38,317 nucleotides of DNA from Victivallales bacterium (GTDB lineage Bacteria > Verrucomicrobiota > Lentisphaeria > Oligosphaerales > Oligosphaeraceae). This document shows, in pieces, positions 1-7,941 of the stretch. Within the stretch, counting starts at the first letter, position 1, and each line of letters begins with the position of its first letter. Below the pieces are notes generated by a model. It was not told the DNA's origin and searched no databases. It saw only the letters and a list, made by a program, of their open reading frames with translations. A program made the position numbers and the translations under genes. The stretch covers positions 1 to 38,317 of the forward strand of contig JAFXUD010000026.1 of the NCBI GenBank assembly GCA_017535315.1, written 5' to 3'.

Positions 1-235
1 GCTCGCTTCACCCACGGCTATGCTCTGCCGCCGCTATGCGGCTCATATCAAACTGCTTATCCCGTGGGTTTCGCTCGCGCCCGAGGCGCTCGCTTCACCC
101 ACGGCTATACTCTTGCCGCCGCTTACGCGGCTCATATCAAACTGCTTATCCCGTGGGTTTCGCTCGCGCCCGAGGCGCTCGCTTCACCCACGGCTATACT
201 CTTGCCGCCGCTTACGCGGCTCATATCAATCGGTG
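1..235. repeat. Tandem palindromic repeat, about 2.7 copies of an 87-89-bp unit
   Basis: The string GCTCGCTTCACCCACGGCTA starts at 1, 88 and 177, so the unit is 87 then 89 bp and the array may extend left of the window. Each unit contains an imperfect long palindrome (CCGTGGGT ... ACCCACGG around a GC-rich centre) and a small hairpin (GCCGC TTAC GCGGC). The same module recurs once at 12782-12856, so this is a dispersed REP-like element that has been tandemly amplified here. Reading frames through it only spell the repeat and are not genes. Confidence 0.85.
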
Positions 236-284
236 AGGCATTGCAGAGGCTTCTATTAGGGAAGTCTTTGTTGCATTTATTTCA

Positions 285-321
285 TTGACAATCTAAATAT
301 TTCTATTACATTAGCGCTAAT
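285..321 (+). promoter_or_regulatory. Sigma70-type promoter with overlapping 12-bp palindrome (putative operator)
   Basis: TTGACA at 285-290 is followed after 16 bp by TACATT at 307-312, a plausible -35/-10 pair 56 bp upstream of the pseudopilin start codon. The perfect palindrome ATTAGCGCTAAT at 310-321 overlaps the -10 and the expected transcription start, which is where a repressor would act. The assignment rests on sequence match only. Confidence 0.5.
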
Positions 322-367
322 CATTCATGTCTTTCATCATTCGCACATATCAGAAAGGAGTTTTAGA

Positions 368-1171
368 ATGAAGTACGTGCAATTTACCCTAATTGAACTG
401 CTCGTCGTCATCGCCATCATCGCCATTCTGGCCGCCATGCTTCTCCCTGCACTCAGCAAAGCGCGGGAGAAAGCACGTTCCATCGCCTGCCTGAACAACA
501 TGAAGACCAACATCCTCCAGTACTCCATCTATGCAGACGAATCCGATGACTACCTCATGCCCAACCATGTGGCTACCCCCTGGAAATCCACCTCCGTCAA
601 TTACTGGCTTGAGCAAGCCTACTTCTCGGAATACTTTGCGCCAGTCACACGCAAGAAGAACATCTACAACAACTACCCAAACGCCAATACCTACCACCTG
701 CCACAAATGCTATGTCCCTCCAGCGACAACCATCCTGGCTGGTGGCACGCCTACCCCATCGTCTCCGACTATGTCTATAACCGCTTCCTTGGAAACCTCG
801 CTGGCTCTACCGCTGCCCTCGCGCTCCCTGAAGGTGGCACCCGCATTAAAATGCGAACTGCCATTAAACGAAACCTTTCCCGAACCCTTGTCTTTGCGGA
901 AAGCTGGAAAGAGTATGTCGTCGCAGGCACAAACGGCCACACTTCGGATTCAGGGGGCGACACTTTCAACATAGCTGGCTTCAACAAGCACGTCATCGGC
1001 GACAAGAGCTCCCCCACCAACGTTGGGCCCACCTACGGGGCGCACTCTGGCGCCATGAACGTCGCATATATGGATGGACACGGTGCCCCCATCAAAGCGC
1101 TTGAAACCCACACCGACGGTTATATCAACGTCTGGGATGAAGGCACCATCGTCGAGATGACAAACCACTAA
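368..1171 (+). CDS. Type II secretion/pilin-like prepilin protein (H-x9-DG class, DUF1559-like)
   Basis: This is a 267-residue pseudopilin-like protein, probably displayed at the cell envelope. Residues 7-27 form the prepilin N-terminal segment ([20 protein letters not shown]), a methylation and assembly helix. The C-terminal part holds the H-x9-DG signature (His followed nine residues later by DG in AYMDGHG), which marks the large pseudopilin family of Planctomycetes and Lentisphaerota. AGGAG at 356-360, 7 bp before the ATG, fixes the start. The residue before the Phe of the cleavage motif is Gln, not the usual Gly, so processing by a classical prepilin peptidase is uncertain. The GT39-type glycosyltransferase follows 17 bp downstream and is probably cotranscribed. 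The family is clear, but the role of these proteins (pseudopilus, or surface or substrate binding) is unknown. Confidence 0.9.
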   Translation: MKYVQFTLIELLVVIAIIAILAAMLLPALSKAREKARSIACLNNMKTNILQYSIYADESDDYLMPNHVATPWKSTSVNYWLEQAYFSEYFAPVTRKKNIYNNYPNANTYHLPQMLCPSSDNHPGWWHAYPIVSDYVYNRFLGNLAGSTAALALPEGGTRIKMRTAIKRNLSRTLVFAESWKEYVVAGTNGHTSDSGGDTFNIAGFNKHVIGDKSSPTNVGPTYGAHSGAMNVAYMDGHGAPIKALETHTDGYINVWDEGTIVEMTNH

Positions 1172-1188
1172 CACCTTCACCCTCGCAA

Positions 1189-3087
1189 ATGTCCCGTTTT
1201 TTCTCCCTTCTCCGCAGGCACGCTCTGCTGTCAATCTTCATCTTGTCCCTCATCGGCCTGATGCTTCGGCTGACCATGTGTGCCTGTCTCGCCAATCATC
1301 CTTCCGTCGTCCATCCCTCCAGGCAGACGGACATGGCAACCTACATCCGCATGGCAGCGGAGATTTCACGCGGAGAGTGGCCCGACCATTTTGACTACCA
1401 GCCTTTCTACTACACCATTTTCCTGCCATTTTGCAGATTGTTCAGTGGAGACAGTCCCTGGGGAGCGATGGTGCTTCAGGGATTGCTGGGCGTGGCAGCC
1501 ATCTGGCTGGCGGGGCTATGCGCAGCGCAATTGTTCGGCAAGCGTGCGGGCATCCTGGCCGCCTTCCTGCTGGCCTTCAGCAGGGTACACGTCTTTTACA
1601 CCCCTTTCATGCTGCTGGAAGTGCTGCAGAGCTTTTGGCTGGCCTTGATTCTCTGGCTTGCCTGCCAATGCTGGCGCAGAAACAAGGTCTGGCAGTGGGG
1701 GCTATTGGCACTGCTCGTCGCCATCGCCACGCTGACCCGCGGCAATGCGGTGCTGCTGATGCCAGGTCTGCTGGCTCTCGCCGTCTGGCGCAACTGGAGC
1801 ACAAAAGCGAAGGCTTTCGCACTGGCCGTCCTTCTCGTGGTGCTTTTTGAGCTGCCGCAGCTCCCCTACGCCATCCGCAACTATCACTACACGGGGCGCT
1901 GGTGTGGTGCTTCCACGGCAGGAGACAAAGTGCTTGCGCTCGGCAACACCCCTGAAGCGCCGCCTGGCGGCCTCGAATACCCCCTCACCTACCACAAATG
2001 GGTGGGGCAGTCAGAACGCCGCCCCGAAGAGGGGCGCGTCAGTGTCCGCACCAATATCCTGCGCTGGCTGCGCAAAGACCCCTTCGCCGTGATTGAACTG
2101 AAGTTCCGCGCCTTGCTGATGTTCTGGGACCATGAGGAGATACCCAACAACGTCTCCCTGCTTAACGAGGGACAGGCTTGCTTCCTGACCAAACGCCCCT
2201 TCCTGCTCTCCTTCACCATCATTGGAAGTCTGGCCGTCATCGGCTTCATCTACGCCTTCAAACGGATGCGTCCCGATGACAAGGACCGCCTAGGCATCCG
2301 CGCCCATGAGCTCATCATTTTCATCTACATGCTTCTTTGCTCCTGGCTGGGAACCGCCCTCTTCTACAACCTAGCCCGCTTCCGCCTCTCCGCCCTGCCG
2401 CTGATCTGCATTGCGGGCGGTGGAGGCATCAAGCTGTTCCTCAACATCGGACGCATCTTCAAAACTGTGGAAGACCGCCAGCTGCGCCGCAAGATGCTCC
2501 AGATGTGCTCACTGCCGCTGGTCTTCTCCATCTTCTTCGTCTATTCCGCATTCTCCTCGTATCAGACCCTGGTGGAGCCTGCCGCCATGCGCATCCTCCG
2601 TCCCAATGGCCTTGTCGCCGACTTCGATGACACGATGCTCCTCTACGACCACGGTCCGCTTGCCTACGGTGGCGGCGGCTTCAACTTCATCGGCGTACAG
2701 GAAAAAGGTCTAGACATCGTCAAGGCGCTAGTCATACCTGAAAACGCACCCAAAGGCGAAGCGGTTGTCCGCTTCCCTGTTTTCCTTGGACCAGGCGCCA
2801 GGCTCGTCGGTGCGCTCTCCCACAATTCACACCAATACACCTTTACAGATGCCGATTTCAAGATTGACCGATTCAACAAGTGGATTGAAATCAAACTGCC
2901 GCAAATCACCACCAATGAAAATGGCATCGCCACCTTTACCTGGCGCTTCTATGGAAACGAACAACTGGGCCTTGGCGTGGACCGCCTCCGCAACTACCAT
3001 CGCACTAAATACTACTTTGCCACAGGCGAACCATTGGCGTTTGAGGCAGAAGCCGCCATGGAAATCCAGTGGTATAAGGCAAAATAG
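1189..3087 (+). CDS. Membrane glycosyltransferase, GT39/PMT-ArnT-like (GT-C fold)
   Basis: The 632-residue protein has many hydrophobic segments, starting with a helix at about residues 11-30 and continuing with a dense series to about 460, and then a soluble tail of about 170 residues. The first periplasmic loop carries an Asp (D48, RQTDMATY) followed by DYQPFYY. This matches the position of the catalytic Asp in the GT-C families PMT_2, GT39 and GT83, which transfer sugars from polyprenyl phosphate to lipid A, proteins or glycans. The start is the first ATG after the pseudopilin gene (17-bp gap) and has only a weak ribosome-binding site. The gene ends 12 bp from the convergent kinase-like gene with no terminator hairpin between them. 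Acceptor and donor cannot be read from sequence. Pilin glycosylation or LPS decoration are inferences from the neighbours. Confidence 0.8.
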   Translation: MSRFFSLLRRHALLSIFILSLIGLMLRLTMCACLANHPSVVHPSRQTDMATYIRMAAEISRGEWPDHFDYQPFYYTIFLPFCRLFSGDSPWGAMVLQGLLGVAAIWLAGLCAAQLFGKRAGILAAFLLAFSRVHVFYTPFMLLEVLQSFWLALILWLACQCWRRNKVWQWGLLALLVAIATLTRGNAVLLMPGLLALAVWRNWSTKAKAFALAVLLVVLFELPQLPYAIRNYHYTGRWCGASTAGDKVLALGNTPEAPPGGLEYPLTYHKWVGQSERRPEEGRVSVRTNILRWLRKDPFAVIELKFRALLMFWDHEEIPNNVSLLNEGQACFLTKRPFLLSFTIIGSLAVIGFIYAFKRMRPDDKDRLGIRAHELIIFIYMLLCSWLGTALFYNLARFRLSALPLICIAGGGGIKLFLNIGRIFKTVEDRQLRRKMLQMCSLPLVFSIFFVYSAFSSYQTLVEPAAMRILRPNGLVADFDDTMLLYDHGPLAYGGGGFNFIGVQEKGLDIVKALVIPENAPKGEAVVRFPVFLGPGARLVGALSHNSHQYTFTDADFKIDRFNKWIEIKLPQITTNENGIATFTWRFYGNEQLGLGVDRLRNYHRTKYYFATGEPLAFEAEAAMEIQWYKAK

Positions 3088-3099
3088 TGGCAAAAAGCA

Positions 3100-3894
3100 C
3101 TATGGCATCGTTTCATGACGAAGCCAATCAGGCAGGAAGATTGGATGATGGTACTGATGGGTACTGATATAAAGCCCCCAGATTTTCTTGATGCAGGACC
3201 ATCCACGCTCCATGTCAAGACGCAATTCAGGAAGTGACTGAAAAACAGCCTCCACAAACGGCCTCCCTGCCTCTTCTGGAATGTTGCCCATCTTCAGAAA
3301 ATGCGCCATTTCAATCAACAGAGCTTCCCAACTTGGTTCATGAAGAAGGTTGGTACCCATATAGTCGATTGGGACAATAGTGTGAGTAGCTGATTGATAG
3401 AGAATGTTCTTTAGCTGCATATCAGGATGGTAAATACCTTTCCTGTACAGGTGAGCAAAAAGCGGAACTGTCAGCATAAGCTCTTGGCTGGTCAACTCAT
3501 GCGTATCAGGAATGTACTCATTCACAATGCCATTGGCCCTATATAGGCAAAACAGCAGAGGATTCTCAAAATAGCCATATAATTTTGGCAGACGAAAACC
3601 CTCCAGATTTCCAAATGCCTTGACGTAATCGTGATAACATTCCACCTCACGCGGGGCATAACGGCCTGAATGGAGCAAATCCGATAGCTTATGAAACTCA
3701 TAAAGCTTTACAATCATCCCCTCCAGGAGCATGACATTGCGGCGACGCCCCTGCCTGAAAAAACGTTCAGGAGTAGTTTTTCCCGTCACAAGCGCCATTA
3801 GCCTTTCCACGGAAGGGCAGTCAGGTGAAAGCGCAAAGCGGAAACCAGCCCGCTGATGACACTCTGTAAGCTGTTCCAGTGAATCCGCTTTCAT
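3100..3894 (-). CDS. Lipopolysaccharide kinase-like protein (WaaP/KdkA/InaA type)
   Basis: The 264-residue soluble protein has a protein-kinase-like fold of the LPS-kinase type. Visible elements are a candidate ATP-binding Lys (K63 in MIVKLYEF), a Glu-rich helix (REVECYHDY, about 82-90), the catalytic loop HPDMQLKN (H156, D158, N163) and the metal-binding Asp in PIDY (D177), which stands for the DFG Asp. Families with this pattern phosphorylate Kdo or heptose of the LPS core. Its ATG overlaps the stop of the upstream nucleotidyltransferase-like gene (ATGA), which points to translational coupling. With the convergent GT39-type enzyme this suggests a surface-glycan locus. The substrate is not determined, and an aminoglycoside or choline kinase relative is a less likely alternative. 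Confidence 0.7.
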   Translation of the reverse strand: MKADSLEQLTECHQRAGFRFALSPDCPSVERLMALVTGKTTPERFFRQGRRRNVMLLEGMIVKLYEFHKLSDLLHSGRYAPREVECYHDYVKAFGNLEGFRLPKLYGYFENPLLFCLYRANGIVNEYIPDTHELTSQELMLTVPLFAHLYRKGIYHPDMQLKNILYQSATHTIVPIDYMGTNLLHEPSWEALLIEMAHFLKMGNIPEEAGRPFVEAVFQSLPELRLDMERGWSCIKKIWGLYISTHQYHHPIFLPDWLRHETMP

Positions 3895-5090
3895 TTTTCA
3901 GGAAAGAACTCCATCCATTTGGCCTGCCAGTCATCATCTCCATAGATAGCCTGGATATATTCCATACTCTCGATGTCATTGTCACTACCATGCAGAAAAT
4001 CGGATGCATCGGGGAACTGTTCGGCCAGTTTTTTGCGAAGCGCCACCTTGAAAAGGATGTCGGGATTACTATCCTTCTGTTCAGATGAAGCCGCTGCCGT
4101 GTCGTCCATCGGCTCAAAAGGCACCAATGCCTGACATACAACGGCGATTTCAGGCAGGAAGAGACGCAACTGTTTGCGCTTTGTCCAGTTTCCACCACGT
4201 GTTCTGCGTATGACCCTGTCCTGCTGCTCAGGTGTAAAAGTCACAGTATCCAATATGCGATAATGGGTGCGGAGCTCTACAAGGATTTGCTCGGTGGCTC
4301 CCGCCTTGATGGCATCCTCACGCAGCAGATAGACACAGAGATTCTGGTGATTGCCAAGGGCTTGACGCAACTTGTCTGATTCATATTTGTAAAGCTGTGG
4401 CAACAGCTCGTGCTGACGGGGCCAGCGAAGCAACAAATCCAAAGGCATGTTCCAGCCGCGCTTTTTGAGCCAGAGGTGAAGTTGAAGAAGATTAAACTCT
4501 TCTGGCAACTTTTCTCCAACAGCCTCCGCCAGCTTGAGCAGAGTTCCTTTGGGGTCATGGCGATTGTTCCGTGGAGCCTGTTGCTCCAAATTGGCAAAGC
4601 CTGTAGGCAATCCCGATTGTAACCCCTTGTGATAAACAATATGATAAGCCAAAGAATAAAGATATATGCGATTATCAGGTCTGTAAAACACACCTCTCTC
4701 ATCCATCACACGTGATGTAAGCAGGTCTCGGCACAAGACAGGAGGATAAAAAGTAAAGCGCTTAATATCGGTCGCAAGAATAAGACTATTCGAGCAGAGA
4801 TCCAATTTGACTTTTCCTGGGTGCATGGCTACTGCGCGACAGACTTTTAAAAGGTCTTTGCCGTCCACCAATATATCCACATCACCATGTCCTCCATTTT
4901 GCTTCTCCTCCTCATTCGTCAGCGGGATACTATCAAACCAGCGAAGAACTGCGTACTGAACTCCATCCGCATTCAGCTGGTGAAAAAAATCACGCATATG
5001 ACCAATGCGAATATTAGGACGCTGACGGTTGTGCGCACACCGTTTCCATTTCCACAACGTCCAGTAATAACGTAAGCTGTCAAATATCAT
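3891..5090 (-). CDS. Nucleotidyltransferase-fold protein, function unknown
   Basis: The 399-residue protein carries a GHGDVDILVDG motif at about residues 68-78. Its D70 and D72 match the two metal-binding Asp of the polymerase-beta-type nucleotidyltransferase fold (hGDxDhhh), as in the uncharacterised NTP_transf_5-like group. The remaining sequence (about 80-399) has no motif I recognise and has a basic region RRTRGGNWTKRK. It is cotranscribed with, and overlaps by 4 bp, the LPS-kinase-like gene, so the two probably act on the same surface molecule. No good ribosome-binding site precedes the ATG. The next in-frame Met (MRDFFHQL, residue 32) is an alternative start that would still keep the catalytic motif. 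A perfect palindrome TCGTTAACGA (5093-5102) sits just upstream. Confidence 0.6.
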   Translation of the reverse strand: MIFDSLRYYWTLWKWKRCAHNRQRPNIRIGHMRDFFHQLNADGVQYAVLRWFDSIPLTNEEEKQNGGHGDVDILVDGKDLLKVCRAVAMHPGKVKLDLCSNSLILATDIKRFTFYPPVLCRDLLTSRVMDERGVFYRPDNRIYLYSLAYHIVYHKGLQSGLPTGFANLEQQAPRNNRHDPKGTLLKLAEAVGEKLPEEFNLLQLHLWLKKRGWNMPLDLLLRWPRQHELLPQLYKYESDKLRQALGNHQNLCVYLLREDAIKAGATEQILVELRTHYRILDTVTFTPEQQDRVIRRTRGGNWTKRKQLRLFLPEIAVVCQALVPFEPMDDTAAASSEQKDSNPDILFKVALRKKLAEQFPDASDFLHGSDNDIESMEYIQAIYGDDDWQAKWMEFFPEK

Positions 5091-5111
5091 TATCGTTAAC
5101 GAAACAATTTC

Positions 5112-5266
5112 GAGGTAATTTCAAAACTAGCTTCAAAAGCGCGCGCCGACATGAACACATTGGCGTTGGCAACGTCTCTCGCCGCATGAAAGAGCGGCTT
5201 CGAGCCGTTGCCTTAGCCACTGCACCCATCTCTTAGCGCATCTTACGCTAGTTTTGAAATTGCCTC
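5112..5266. repeat. 155-bp element with 20-bp terminal inverted repeats (MITE/REP-like)
   Basis: The left arm GAGGTAATTTCAAAACTAGC (5112-5131) is matched by an inverted copy at 5247-5266 with a single mismatch. Inside, GGCAACG (5168-5174) pairs with CGTTGCC (5206-5212) around a GC-rich core with a smaller GGC/GCC hairpin. There is no reading frame of interest. A related left arm, GAGGTAATTTCAAAAATAGG, appears at 12604-12623. The element starts 22 bp upstream of the start of the nucleotidyltransferase-like gene, so it separates that operon from the divergent amidohydrolase. It could be a small non-autonomous transposable element or a folded regulatory RNA or terminator. Confidence 0.7.
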
Positions 5267-5488
5267 TTTCTTTTGAAAGAATAAAACAACACGCTTTTAA
5301 TAATGTAAATATTGAGCAAGTTTTTTCAATGATGTCAAACTAAACTTCTGCTTTTTTCTTCCGATTCAAAGATAATTCTCACAAAAAAAACAATTCTTTA
5401 AAAATGAGTTCAAATCGGCATTATATTATTGACAAGCCAAAAGATAACAAACTTTAAGAGGAACCTTTTAAAACAAAAGGAGCAGAAT
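5267..5488 (+). promoter_or_regulatory. AT-rich spacer with possible promoter of the amidohydrolase gene
   Basis: Together with 5091-5266 this makes a gene-free stretch of about 400 bp. TTGACA at 5429-5434 followed after 18 bp by TTTAAG (5453-5458) is a possible but weak promoter, 30 bp upstream of the chosen ATG. AAGGAG at 5477-5482 is the ribosome-binding site for the ATG at 5489. I see nothing else in 5267-5428. Confidence 0.35.
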
Positions 5489-6373
5489 ATGTTCATAGAC
5501 ATTCATGTCCACACGCGCAGAACTCCTGGCTTCCCTAGAATCGCAGGAGACAAGATGACCTACGCCACACCAGACGAACTGATGAAGGCCTACGACGAGA
5601 TGGGCATTGAGCGCGCCGTCCTCCTGCCAGGCGTCTGCCCCGAATGCAACAGTGTTCCGCAGTGCAACGAGGATTCCCTGGAGCTGGCGAAGACCTACAA
5701 GGGGCGCTTCATCCCCTTCTGCAACATCGACCCGCGCAACATCAACAACTCCTGGAGAGCACCCTTGGACAAGATGATGCTCTACTACAAGGAAAGAGGC
5801 TGCAAGGGCATTGGCGAGGTAACCGCCAACCTCCCCATCCTCGACCCCATGGTGCAGAATCTGTTCCGCTGCGCTGAAATCGCCGAGATGCCTGTGACCG
5901 TGCATCTCTCCCCATACGTCGGCCATGCCTACGGTCTGGTCGATGACAGCGGGCTGCCACAGTTGGAGGAAACCCTGAAGCGCTTCCCGAAGCTGAAGAT
6001 ATTCGGCCACTCGCAGACTTTCTGGGCCGAAATCTCCACCATCCGCTCCGTCGATGACCGTTTCGGCTACCCGAAAGGCCCCGTCACGGAAGGGGCCATA
6101 CCGCGTCTGCTACGGGAGTATCCCAACCTCTACGGTGACCTCTCCGCTGGCAGCGGCTGCAACGCGCTGACACGTGACCCCGAATACGCCGTCAAGTTCC
6201 TGACGGAGTTCCAGGACAAGCTCTTCTTCGGGACGGATATCTGCCAGCCCACCATGCCGACCCTGCGGGGCCTCGCAAACTTCCTAAAGGAACTGCTGGC
6301 CAAGGGCGCCATCTCACAGACCGTTTTCAATAAGATTGCACGCGAAAACGCCATCCGCGTCCTTGCACTGTAA
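5489..6373 (+). CDS. Metal-dependent amidohydrolase, TIM-barrel (amidohydrolase_2 family)
   Basis: The 294-residue cytoplasmic protein belongs to the amidohydrolase-related (PF04909-type) TIM-barrel hydrolases or decarboxylases. Visible metal-site elements are HxH at the start (MFIDIHVH, H6 and H8), a mid-barrel His in FGHSQ, and the barrel-end Asp in FFGTDICQP. An in-frame ATG exists 60 bp further up at 5429, but AAGGAG six bases before 5489 and the usual family start (the HxH right at the N terminus) decide for 5489. The ceramidase-like gene follows after 58 bp, so both may form one transcript with the heptamer repeat between them. Families of this type act on varied ring amides, lactones or aromatic acids, so the substrate is unknown. 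Confidence 0.8.
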   Translation: MFIDIHVHTRRTPGFPRIAGDKMTYATPDELMKAYDEMGIERAVLLPGVCPECNSVPQCNEDSLELAKTYKGRFIPFCNIDPRNINNSWRAPLDKMMLYYKERGCKGIGEVTANLPILDPMVQNLFRCAEIAEMPVTVHLSPYVGHAYGLVDDSGLPQLEETLKRFPKLKIFGHSQTFWAEISTIRSVDDRFGYPKGPVTEGAIPRLLREYPNLYGDLSAGSGCNALTRDPEYAVKFLTEFQDKLFFGTDICQPTMPTLRGLANFLKELLAKGAISQTVFNKIARENAIRVLAL

Positions 6374-6374
6374 C

Positions 6375-6416
6375 TACTTATCACTAATTACTAACCACTA
6401 ATCACCAACCACTAAT
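6375..6416. repeat. Heptamer tandem repeat (6 x 7 bp, CACTAAT type)
   Basis: Six consecutive 7-bp units begin one base after the TAA of the amidohydrolase gene: TACTTAT, CACTAAT, TACTAAC, CACTAAT, CACCAAC, CACTAAT. The ribosome-binding site of the next gene (GAGGAG at 6418-6423) follows directly. The reverse complement of the unit (ATTAGTG) is the same heptamer as in the array at 28214-28255. Confidence 0.75.
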
Positions 6417-6431
6417 CGAGGAGATTTCACC

Positions 6432-7736
6432 ATGGCATTTTTCAACACAGAGGGGTTACCAAGCATCAAGGCAGGTGTTGCAAGGCATTGCATCACGCCT
6501 CCCATTGGCGTCAGCCTGTACGGCTATTTTCACGACCGCATCGGAACTTATGTGAAGGATGATTTGTTCTGCCACGTCATGGTGATTCAAGGGGACGGCG
6601 GGAAAGTGGTCTTGGTTTCTCTCGACATGGGCGCCATCCGCCAGGAAGAGGTGCTGGCCGCCAAAAAACTCATCACAGAAAAAACAGGCATCCCTGGTGA
6701 GAATGTGCTCATCTGCGCGACCCATACGCACACGGGGCCTGTCATCTCCCCCACCAGTTTCCTGAAGTGCAACCTTGAATGGCTGGGTGCCTTGCCTGGC
6801 AGAATCGCCGACACCGTGAAGGAGGCCGATGACAAGCTGCAAGATGCCATCTTGGTTCCCGCACGCACCATCGCGGAGGACGTCGGCTCCAACCGCGTCA
6901 CCCGCCTCAAGAACGGCATGGAAAAGTTCTCACACGAGGGCATCGGCCAAGCGGGACCCGTCGATAAGGAACTCCAGGCGCTCCGCGTCTGCAACATGGA
7001 AGGCGAGACCTTTGGTATGCTAGTTAACTTCGCCCAGCACGCCGACAACATCGGCGGAGCCACGGCAGATTTCATCTCTGCCGACTGGCCAGGCCAGGTT
7101 TGGCGCACCATCGCGCAAGTCTATGGAGAGCATGTCATCACCGTCTTCCTGAACGGCTGCTGCGGTGACCTGAACATGACCATCGACCATCCGACGCGCA
7201 GAGTTCGCAATAAACTGCCGCGCAACCTCTCCATGGGGCGCGCCCTGGCGGGGCTGGCCATCTCCGCAACCGAGCAGGCCGAACCGATGGAAAACAACAA
7301 GGTCTCAGCCAAGATGGACTTCCTGGACATCCCGTTCTACACTCGCGACGCGGCGATGTTCGCGGAAGTCGAGAAGGAACGCGCCGAATCGGCCAAGACG
7401 GGCAAGCTCTCCTATCTAGTCGTCCAAAACGACAACTGGAAGCACGATGGTGAAATCGCGCACGTCCCCGTCCAAGCCATGCAATGCGGCGACATCATCT
7501 TCATCGGACTGCCAGGCGAGGTGTTCACCCGCTGGGGCCTGGAAATCAAGCACTGGAGCCCTGCAAAGTTCACCTTCGTGGTAGAACTTGCCAACGGCTA
7601 CTTCAATTACATCCCCACGACCGACCAGGCGCAACGCGGAGCCTACGGCGCCAAGCCCATCCTCTCGCGCGCCCTCATCGCCGAGGGTGGCCGCATCATC
7701 GCCGACCGTGCACAAACCCTGATGTACGAGCTGTAA
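6432..7736 (+). CDS. Neutral/alkaline ceramidase N-terminal-domain-like protein
   Basis: The 434-residue protein matches the N-terminal catalytic domain of neutral/alkaline non-lysosomal ceramidases. The zinc-site motif ATHTHTGP lies at 96-103 with H98 and H100. A further His-containing motif (NFAQHADNIGG, about 197-207) and NGCCGDLN (about 235-242) follow, in the order typical of the family. Unlike secreted ceramidases it has no signal peptide and lacks the C-terminal immunoglobulin-like domain, being about 200 residues shorter. Such short cytoplasmic members are common in Lentisphaerota and Planctomycetes next to sugar and amidohydrolase genes, so hydrolysis of ceramide itself is doubtful. 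GAGGAG eight bases before the ATG supports the start. The gene probably forms an operon with the preceding amidohydrolase. Confidence 0.8.
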   Translation: MAFFNTEGLPSIKAGVARHCITPPIGVSLYGYFHDRIGTYVKDDLFCHVMVIQGDGGKVVLVSLDMGAIRQEEVLAAKKLITEKTGIPGENVLICATHTHTGPVISPTSFLKCNLEWLGALPGRIADTVKEADDKLQDAILVPARTIAEDVGSNRVTRLKNGMEKFSHEGIGQAGPVDKELQALRVCNMEGETFGMLVNFAQHADNIGGATADFISADWPGQVWRTIAQVYGEHVITVFLNGCCGDLNMTIDHPTRRVRNKLPRNLSMGRALAGLAISATEQAEPMENNKVSAKMDFLDIPFYTRDAAMFAEVEKERAESAKTGKLSYLVVQNDNWKHDGEIAHVPVQAMQCGDIIFIGLPGEVFTRWGLEIKHWSPAKFTFVVELANGYFNYIPTTDQAQRGAYGAKPILSRALIAEGGRIIADRAQTLMYEL

Positions 7737-7773
7737 GATTCTCGTAAAAGCTGAATACTGAACGAACACTTGA

Positions 7774-7860
7774 AGGGACAAGAGGGACGGGAGAGACGTG
7801 AGGGACAAGACAGAGATTCTTAAGCAATTATGCTGTCCCTCCAGTCTCTCCCGTCTCTTT
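7774..7860. repeat. Inverted nonamer repeat arrays (AGGGACAAG type), hairpin-forming
   Basis: Four 9-bp units lie at 7774-7809 (AGGGACAAG, AGGGACGGG, AGAGACGTG, AGGGACAAG). After a loop of about 20 bp, an inverted set runs from about 7832 to 7859 (on the other strand AGAGACGGG, AGAGACTGG, AGGGACAGC). The two arms can pair into a long imperfect hairpin between the ceramidase-like gene and the protease gene. The same nonamer, in the opposite orientation, forms the array at 29203-29238. The hairpin could end the upstream transcript, but there is no T tract of normal strength. Confidence 0.7.
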
Positions 7861-7941
7861 AAGTCAGAAGCCTTGCTACTCTGTTCTTATTTTGTGCGTC
7901 GCGCTTCTAGAAACGCGGTGAAAAACATTCCCCTATCAGCC

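Noticed and set aside
20-288. Short plus-strand frames with repeated Arg- and Ala-rich peptides
   Set aside because: They are translations of the 87-89-bp palindromic repeat.
5112-5266. Insertion sequence
   Set aside because: It has terminal inverted repeats but no transposase frame and no evident target duplication, so only a non-autonomous element is possible.
7798-7941. 48-codon N-terminal extension of the HtrA protease
   Set aside because: It runs through the inverted nonamer repeat and would bury the signal peptide that starts at 7942.
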